Assembly: GCF_002925905.1 (NCBI RefSeq)
Contig: NZ_PRDB01000008.1
Location: 124,001 to 188,000 of the forward strand
From: Klebsiella michiganensis
Lineage (GTDB): Bacteria > Pseudomonadota > Gammaproteobacteria > Enterobacterales > Enterobacteriaceae
DNA length: 64,000 bases
Reading direction: 5' to 3'
Shown here piece after piece: positions 58,627 to 64,000 of this stretch. The notes under the pieces are model-generated. The model was not told the origin of the DNA. It saw nothing but the letters and a program-made list of their open reading frames with translations, and made no database searches. Each line of letters opens with the position of its first letter. Positions within the stretch are counted from its first letter, which is position 1. Position numbers and translations under genes: made by a program.

Positions 58627-61600
58627 CTAATCCAATATCTCCCTGAGCACCGGGCCGATCGCTTCAAAGGCCTGCGGAGAGATAATATCCACGTGTGCGC
58701 AATCCTGGCTGAACACCTCCAGCTCGCCGACCCACGGCCCCCACACCACCTGCGGGTCCATCCCCGGCTGACGGGTTTTCTCCGCCACGAACAGCGTCGC
58801 CTTACCGTCAAACTTCGCGCTGTGCGCGGTGGTCAGCAGGCGCACCGCATCGGCATAGTTGCCTTCGATAACGCTGAACAGCTCGCCGGAAGCCTGCCCC
58901 TGCTGGGCGGCCAGAAACGCCTCGCGTTCACGGGCGATCTCCGCCAGCACCTCAGGATCCAGGCCGTTCGCCTCTTTCTCCGCCCAGTTCTGCGTCTCCG
59001 GCGGCCAGGTATCCAGCAGACCGAGGAAGGCCACCGCTTCGCCGCGCTGGCGTAACCGGGCGGCAATCCCCTGCGCCAGGGTACCGCCGAGCGAATAGCC
59101 CAGCAGATAATAGGGGCCGTGGGGCTGCTGCGTCAGCAGGGTGTGCAGATGATGTTCACACACCGCATCCAGATCCGCCGCCGTGGCCATCGGTCCCTGC
59201 GGTCGCGGCGACTGAATGCCGACGATCGACCAGCGCGGGCTTAAATAACGCGCCAGCACGCTGAACTGCCAGGCAAAACCGGAAGCAGGATGGAAGCAAA
59301 ATAGCGTCGGGCCGTCGCTCTCGCGCAGCGGCAGGAGAGCGTCGAAGCCCAGCCGTTGCGCCTGCTCATCGCTGAGGTCCGATGCCAGCAGCGCGCTCAG
59401 CTTGCCGACGGTAGACGCGACCATCACCTGCCCCGGCGTCACCTGCCGCTCCAGCTCGCGGCCGAGCGTCGCCGCCAGGCGCATCGCCAGCAGCGAATGG
59501 CCGCCGAGGGCGAAGAAATCGGCGTCGATATCGTTCACCTCGCAGCCGAGCAGCTGGCTAAAGGCCGTGGCGACGGTGGTTTCCACGCCAGGCTCCGGCG
59601 GACGGCCACTGCGCTCACCGCTCAACGTGGGTAACGGCAGCGCTTTACGATCCAGCTTGCCGTTAGCGCTCAGCGGCAGCGCCGGCAGCTGTATCAGCAC
59701 CACCGGCACCATATGCGGCGGCAGCTGTTCGCCAAGCCGCGCTTTGAGCGCGACGGCGTCCAGCGGCAGACCGGAGTCAGAAACCAGGTAGCCCACCAGC
59801 TGACGGGCATCGCCGCCGGTTGCCGCCGCCTGATTGAAGACGCAGGCGTGAGCCACCGCCTGCGCAACGTCCGGCAGCGCGGACATCGCGCGGTCAATCT
59901 CGCCCAGCTCAATCCGCTGGCCGCGAATTTTTAGCTGGTCGTCGCTGCGCCCGAGATACTCGACGGCGCCGTTATCCAGCCAGCGGGCAACGTCCCCGGT
60001 GCGGTACATGCGCTCGCCCGGCGCGTAAGGGTCGGCAATAAAGCGGCTGGCTGTCAAATCGGGGCGCCCCAGATAGCCCTGCGCCAGCTGAATGCCGGTC
60101 AGGTAGAGATCCCCCGCCACGCCCGGCGGCACCGGGCGCATGGCGGCATCAAGAATGCGCAGCCCGGTATTCCACACCGGCCAGCCAATCGGCACGCTGG
60201 TGCCGCTTACCGCCGCCAGTTCGGGCCCGCAGGCCGGATACCAGCTAACGTCCACCGCCGCTTCCGTCGGGCCATACAGGTTATGCAGCGGCGCGCCGGT
60301 CAGCTGCTCCCATTCCCGACACAGCGCCGTCGGCAGCGCTTCGCCGCTGCAAAATACCCGGCGCAGGGTTTGGCAGGCGCCGACGTTCTCCGCCTCCAGC
60401 GAGGCGACGAACGCCGCCAGCATCGACGGCACAAAGTGGGTGGTGGTGACGCCATAGCGGGCAAAGAACCGCTGCATCGCCAGCGGATCGCGATGGGCTT
60501 CCGGCTCGGCCATCACCAGCTGCGCGCCGGCGATAAATGGCCACCAGAACTCCCAGACCGACACATCAAAGCTGCACGGCGTTTTCTGCGCCACGACGTC
60601 GTCAGCGCAGAGCGGATAGTGGTCCTGCATCCACAGCAGGCGGTTGACGATGGCGGTTTGCCCGACCATCACCCCTTTCGGTCGCCCGGTAGAGCCGGAG
60701 GTAAAGATGATATAGGCAGTATGCTCCGGCCGTGAGAGCGCCAGCGGTGCGGACTCGCCCGCCGCCAGCGGCTGCTGGTAGCACAGGCTTTCCAGGCCGG
60801 GAATATCGCTAAAGCGCGCCCGCTGATCTTCAGAGGTAATCAGCAGCGACGGCCGGGCGTCTTCCAGCATCATCCGCAGACGATCGTCGGGATAGCCGGT
60901 ATCCAGCGGCAGCCACGCGGCGCCGGCCTCAACAATACCGTGCAGCGCCAGCGTCAGGAATACCGAACGCGGCAGCGCGACCGCGACGCTATCGCCCGGC
61001 TTGACGCCCCGCGCGCGAAGCTGTTCAGCCAGCGCCACCACCTGCTGGCGCATCTCGCGGTAGCTAAACTGCCAGCGGCCGTCCGCCAGCGCCGGGGCAT
61101 TCGGGGTTTTCGCCGCCTGCTCCGCTACCAGCGCGCTCAGGGTGGTGAGCGGCAGGTCGATGGCGGTCGCGTTGACCTGCCGCAGCTGTTCCGTTTCCGC
61201 CGCCGACAGCATATTCGCCTCGCCGCAGCGCAGGGTCGGATTATCGGCAAACTGGGCCAGCAGCGCGGAGAGTCGGGAGATATGGTTACGCAGCGTCCGT
61301 TCCTCGTATCGCTGCTTATTTGCCAGCACCTCCAGCGACAGCCCCCCGGCTTCATCCGGGAAGAGCGCCAGCTCCAGGTCATTGACCGGGCCGGTGGCCA
61401 GGGTGTGGGTAATGGCCTCCACGCCGTCGATATCCAGCTGATAGTCGAAGACTTTAATATTGAGCACCGGGCCAAACAGCGGTTCATCGCCCGCCGCTCT
61501 GCCGCTGTCGCGCACAATCTGTTCGGCGTCATAGCGCTGATGGCGGCGCATTTTCTTCAGCTGCCCGGCAAGACGCGTGGCCAGCTCCGGCAGCGTTTCC

Positions 61601-62508
61601 CCGGCGTCAATAGTGACCGCCAGCGGCAGAACGTTGAGCACCGGGCCGGTAGCGGTGAGCGCCGCAGAGCCCATGCGGCGCATAAAAATAAAGCCCGCGG
61701 CGTAGTCCGTTCGGCTGCACAGCCGTCCCAGCCACAGGGCGGTCAGCGCCAGCGCCAGATCGGCGCGCTGGCACTGCGGCGCCCCTGCCGCCAGCCGGCT
61801 AAAGACCCCGGCATCCACCTCCAGCTTCATGCGCCAGATATCGCTGCTGGTCGCCCTTCCCGCCAGCGGCGCGTCCGACAGCGAGGCCGGTGCCGGCAGC
61901 GCCTGACGCTGCGCCTGCCAGAACTGTTTGTCGCGCTGCCAGGCGTCGCTGCCGTAGTAGCGCTGATACTCTTCCACCACCTCGGCAAACGGCGTAAACG
62001 GGGAATCAGGCGTCGCTTCGCCGCGCTGCCAGGCGCGGTAGATCGCGGCGATCTGGCGGGTAATCGCCGGGAAGCTGAAGCCATCGACCAGCAAATGGTG
62101 GTAACGCTGATACCAGTACCAGCGGTTATCGCCCACCCGCAGCAGCTGATGGCAGACCAGCGGATTGCCGCCGTCCACCCGCAGGTTTTGTCCGAGGTCG
62201 GCCTGCATCAGCGCCAGCGCGGCCGCGTGCGGGTCGCTCGCGGCACGCAGATCCCGGTAATCCGGTTCGGCAAACGCACGATGTTCATCGACCCACTGCC
62301 AGGCTTCGCCGTTATCTTCGCAAAAACGCATGCTGAGGGTGTCGGCCTGCGACAGCCCGGTGACAATGGCCCGGCCGAGCAGTATCGGGTCGATATCACC
62401 GCGCAGCTCAACATAGTGGGCGACGCTCCAGGCGCCGGGCAGCGTCGAGAGGCGCTCCGCCATCCAGATCCCCGGCTGCGCCGCAACCAGCGGTAAACGT
62501 GTGGTCAT
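58627..62508 (-). CDS. entF: enterobactin synthase EntF (NRPS)
   Basis: 1293-aa non-ribosomal peptide synthetase module for serine. Condensation domain (HHLLVDGFS, residues about 137-145), adenylation domain (IIFTSGSTGRPKGV and NLYGPTEAAVDVSWYP), carrier domain with phosphopantetheine Ser in LGGHSLLAM, and a thioesterase (LGYSLGGTLAQG) that trimerises and cyclises DHB-Ser. Same length as the E. coli enzyme. ATG 62508 (MTTRLPLVAAQPG) is preferred over the start seven codons earlier. Confidence 0.97.
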   Translation of the reverse strand: MTTRLPLVAAQPGIWMAERLSTLPGAWSVAHYVELRGDIDPILLGRAIVTGLSQADTLSMRFCEDNGEAWQWVDEHRAFAEPDYRDLRAASDPHAAALALMQADLGQNLRVDGGNPLVCHQLLRVGDNRWYWYQRYHHLLVDGFSFPAITRQIAAIYRAWQRGEATPDSPFTPFAEVVEEYQRYYGSDAWQRDKQFWQAQRQALPAPASLSDAPLAGRATSSDIWRMKLEVDAGVFSRLAAGAPQCQRADLALALTALWLGRLCSRTDYAAGFIFMRRMGSAALTATGPVLNVLPLAVTIDAGETLPELATRLAGQLKKMRRHQRYDAEQIVRDSGRAAGDEPLFGPVLNIKVFDYQLDIDGVEAITHTLATGPVNDLELALFPDEAGGLSLEVLANKQRYEERTLRNHISRLSALLAQFADNPTLRCGEANMLSAAETEQLRQVNATAIDLPLTTLSALVAEQAAKTPNAPALADGRWQFSYREMRQQVVALAEQLRARGVKPGDSVAVALPRSVFLTLALHGIVEAGAAWLPLDTGYPDDRLRMMLEDARPSLLITSEDQRARFSDIPGLESLCYQQPLAAGESAPLALSRPEHTAYIIFTSGSTGRPKGVMVGQTAIVNRLLWMQDHYPLCADDVVAQKTPCSFDVSVWEFWWPFIAGAQLVMAEPEAHRDPLAMQRFFARYGVTTTHFVPSMLAAFVASLEAENVGACQTLRRVFCSGEALPTALCREWEQLTGAPLHNLYGPTEAAVDVSWYPACGPELAAVSGTSVPIGWPVWNTGLRILDAAMRPVPPGVAGDLYLTGIQLAQGYLGRPDLTASRFIADPYAPGERMYRTGDVARWLDNGAVEYLGRSDDQLKIRGQRIELGEIDRAMSALPDVAQAVAHACVFNQAAATGGDARQLVGYLVSDSGLPLDAVALKARLGEQLPPHMVPVVLIQLPALPLSANGKLDRKALPLPTLSGERSGRPPEPGVETTVATAFSQLLGCEVNDIDADFFALGGHSLLAMRLAATLGRELERQVTPGQVMVASTVGKLSALLASDLSDEQAQRLGFDALLPLRESDGPTLFCFHPASGFAWQFSVLARYLSPRWSIVGIQSPRPQGPMATAADLDAVCEHHLHTLLTQQPHGPYYLLGYSLGGTLAQGIAARLRQRGEAVAFLGLLDTWPPETQNWAEKEANGLDPEVLAEIAREREAFLAAQQGQASGELFSVIEGNYADAVRLLTTAHSAKFDGKATLFVAEKTRQPGMDPQVVWGPWVGELEVFSQDCAHVDIISPQAFEAIGPVLREILD

Positions 62509-62518
62509 CGTGGGCTCC

Positions 62519-62722
62519 TCAGGATGCATGGTGGGCGGGGGTCAAGGTAGACCAGTTTGCCGCCAGCCAGTCATTGCACGCCGCTAACGACTGCGGCGGG
62601 CACTCCACCGACCAGCCTTCCGGCAGCGCGCAGGAGTGCGGCCACAGGCTGAACTGCTGCTGGCCATTGCGCAGGATGTAAAACTGCCCTTGCGGATTGT
62701 CGAAGGGGTTACTGAATTGCAT
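62519..62722 (-). CDS. ybdZ: MbtH-like protein YbdZ
   Basis: 67-aa MbtH-family partner that binds and activates the EntF adenylation domain. Pattern NPFDNPQGQFYILRN, QFSLWPHSCALPEGW and the conserved W at the end are present. 10 bp upstream of entF in the fes-ybdZ-entF operon. Confidence 0.95.
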   Translation of the reverse strand: MQFSNPFDNPQGQFYILRNGQQQFSLWPHSCALPEGWSVECPPQSLAACNDWLAANWSTLTPAHHAS

Positions 62723-62749
62723 GTCTAATTCCTCGTAAAGCGCGCGTTG

Positions 62750-63949
62750 TTACTCATCACGGCATAAAGGCTGCCACAGCTGGATAAGCCCGGCGGTCAG
62801 CCCGCCGCGCCAGCACAGCGCATCATGCCCGCCGTCAACCTGACGCCAGAAAATCGTCTGCTGTTCCAGATGCGCCAGTAGCGCCTGGTTGGCGCGAAAA
62901 ATGATCGGCTCGCGAATACCGGCTTCCAGCCAGATACGTAGCCCTTGCGGATGTAATTCGCCGCGGCTCAGGCGGTCAATCAGCAGACCCGTCTGCGCGC
63001 CGCCGCGATGCGGCCACCAGTAAGAGCCGGACTGGCTGAGCACGCAGCCAAAGCGCTGGGGCCAGTAGAGCGCGGCGAACATCGAGGCCAGGCCGCCAAA
63101 GCTCTGACCCGCCACCACCGTGCGGTCGGCGCGATCGCTGAAAGGCGCCAGCCGGTGAACCATTGGCAGCAGTTCTTCCTGAACCGCCAGCCAGAACGCC
63201 TCATTGCAGGGAAGCTCCGCGGCCCGGTGCGGATTATCAATCGCGTCAATCAGCAGATAAATCGCCGGCGGGAGCCGTTTTTCGCGGGTTAAGCCCGCCA
63301 GCGGCGCCCATACCGGCATGCTTTCGGCCCAGAACTGGCCATCCAGCAGGATCGCCAGCGGGCGCGCCTGCGGCTGCGCGTCGCCGGTGGCGTAAACCCA
63401 TATCCGTCGGCGGTTGCCGAGGCGCTGGCTCTGCCATTCGATGCAGAGCGGCGGTGGATAAGGTTCATCGCGCAGGGCCCAGCCGGGCTGTTCGGGGGCG
63501 TCCGGCAGCTCCAGAGCGGAGACCGCGTGGCCGCGCCCGCCCTTCCAGCTTTGCGGATTGAGCGGGTCGGCAATCGCCTGCGGCAGCAGCCTGCGCCAGC
63601 CTTCGCGCAGCAGCGCGCGGTCCGGGCCGTCACCGTTAAAAAGCTGGGGGGAAAAGTCGTCGTCGCGGGCGGAAGGGATAAAGCAATAGCTGCCGCGCCA
63701 GGTCGGAGAAAGCGTGGTTTGCCAGCACCAGGCATCGGTACCGGGAATGCGCCGCAGGGTTTGCGGTACGGCATTTTTATGATGGTCAGTCACGCCGGTG
63801 ATATAAATCCATACCCGCTGGATGGCCGAAGACGTTTCGTTGCCCGCCGGATCGCGCCACCAGAAGGTTACCCGATACGCGCCTTCAACGGCTTCGATTT
63901 GCAGGCCGGAGATATGCTGCCACCAGTCGTCACTTCCTGTCTTATGCAT
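62750..63949 (-). CDS. fes: enterochelin esterase Fes
   Basis: 399-aa cytoplasmic alpha/beta hydrolase that cuts ferric enterobactin to release iron. An N-terminal Ig-like domain (VTFWWRDPAGNE) precedes the esterase domain. The nucleophile is in VVAGQSFGGLAS, the His in VDGGHDALCW. First gene of the operon. The fepA-fes divergent promoter with its Fur site is only partly inside the window (63950-64000). Confidence 0.95.
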   Translation of the reverse strand: MHKTGSDDWWQHISGLQIEAVEGAYRVTFWWRDPAGNETSSAIQRVWIYITGVTDHHKNAVPQTLRRIPGTDAWCWQTTLSPTWRGSYCFIPSARDDDFSPQLFNGDGPDRALLREGWRRLLPQAIADPLNPQSWKGGRGHAVSALELPDAPEQPGWALRDEPYPPPLCIEWQSQRLGNRRRIWVYATGDAQPQARPLAILLDGQFWAESMPVWAPLAGLTREKRLPPAIYLLIDAIDNPHRAAELPCNEAFWLAVQEELLPMVHRLAPFSDRADRTVVAGQSFGGLASMFAALYWPQRFGCVLSQSGSYWWPHRGGAQTGLLIDRLSRGELHPQGLRIWLEAGIREPIIFRANQALLAHLEQQTIFWRQVDGGHDALCWRGGLTAGLIQLWQPLCRDE

Positions 63950-64000
63950 TCCTTTTCAACCCTATGTTTATCGTGACATTTATCAACAAACGCATTAATA

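Noticed and set aside
63950-64000. Fur box upstream of fes
   Set aside because: One is expected from E. coli, but the visible 51 bp has only a weak TTTATCGTGACATTTATC-like stretch and the region is cut by the window edge, so I did not call it.

Overview
The window is GC-rich enterobacterial chromosome, most likely from the Klebsiella oxytoca complex, or Klebsiella/Raoultella broadly. The backbone is the conserved order known from E. coli: rna-rnk-uspG-ahpF-ahpC-ybdO-ybdN-ybdM-ybdL, then ybdH-ybdD-cstA-entHABEC-fepB-entS-fepDGC-entF-ybdZ-fes. The acireductone dioxygenase (mtnD) looks, from memory, almost identical to the K. oxytoca enzyme. A Klebsiella-type phytase and a full methionine-salvage gene set also fit. 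I ran no database search, so the genus is an inference.

Layout. 1-9.3 kb: RNase I (5' end cut off), rnk, uspG, the AhpFC peroxide defence pair, a LysR regulator, the ybdN/ybdM pair and the aminotransferase ybdL. dsbG, which sits beside ahpC in E. coli, is absent; its place holds a hairpin-rich stretch ending in a strong terminator. 9.4-40.4 kb: a 31-kb accessory block between ybdL and ybdH. It holds the methionine salvage genes in scattered pieces (mtnC-mtnD; mtnB at the head of an operon with an FGGY kinase and a D-2-hydroxyacid dehydrogenase; mtnA and mtnK divergent), a BisC-like molybdoenzyme, two ribose-type sugar ABC transporters, a sigma-54-type cytosine/5-methylcytosine operon, a phytate/inositol-phosphate operon and an IS110 element. 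40.4-45.4 kb: ybdH (hcxA), a toxin-antitoxin pair with a frameshifted toxin, ybdD, cstA and a 124-bp tandem repeat array. 45.4-64 kb: the enterobactin biosynthesis, export and uptake locus, with a leaderless GH18 chitinase inserted between fepB and entS.

How it fits together. Four sites resembling tandem MetJ boxes (AGACGTCT) lie at 9354, 22397, 32577 and 40401. They sit before ybdL/mtnC, mtnB, mtnA/mtnK and the second ABC operon/ybdH. The scattered genes, both flanking backbone genes and at least one sugar transporter may therefore form one methionine-controlled regulon. This makes the transporter, the FGGY kinase and the dehydrogenase candidates for uptake and side reactions of methylthioribose-type sugars.

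The most striking single signal is the IS110 element at 33981-35270. Its 5' non-coding end carries two guide pairs. One matches the REP target into which the element is inserted, and the other matches the element's own termini. This is the arrangement expected of a bridge RNA.
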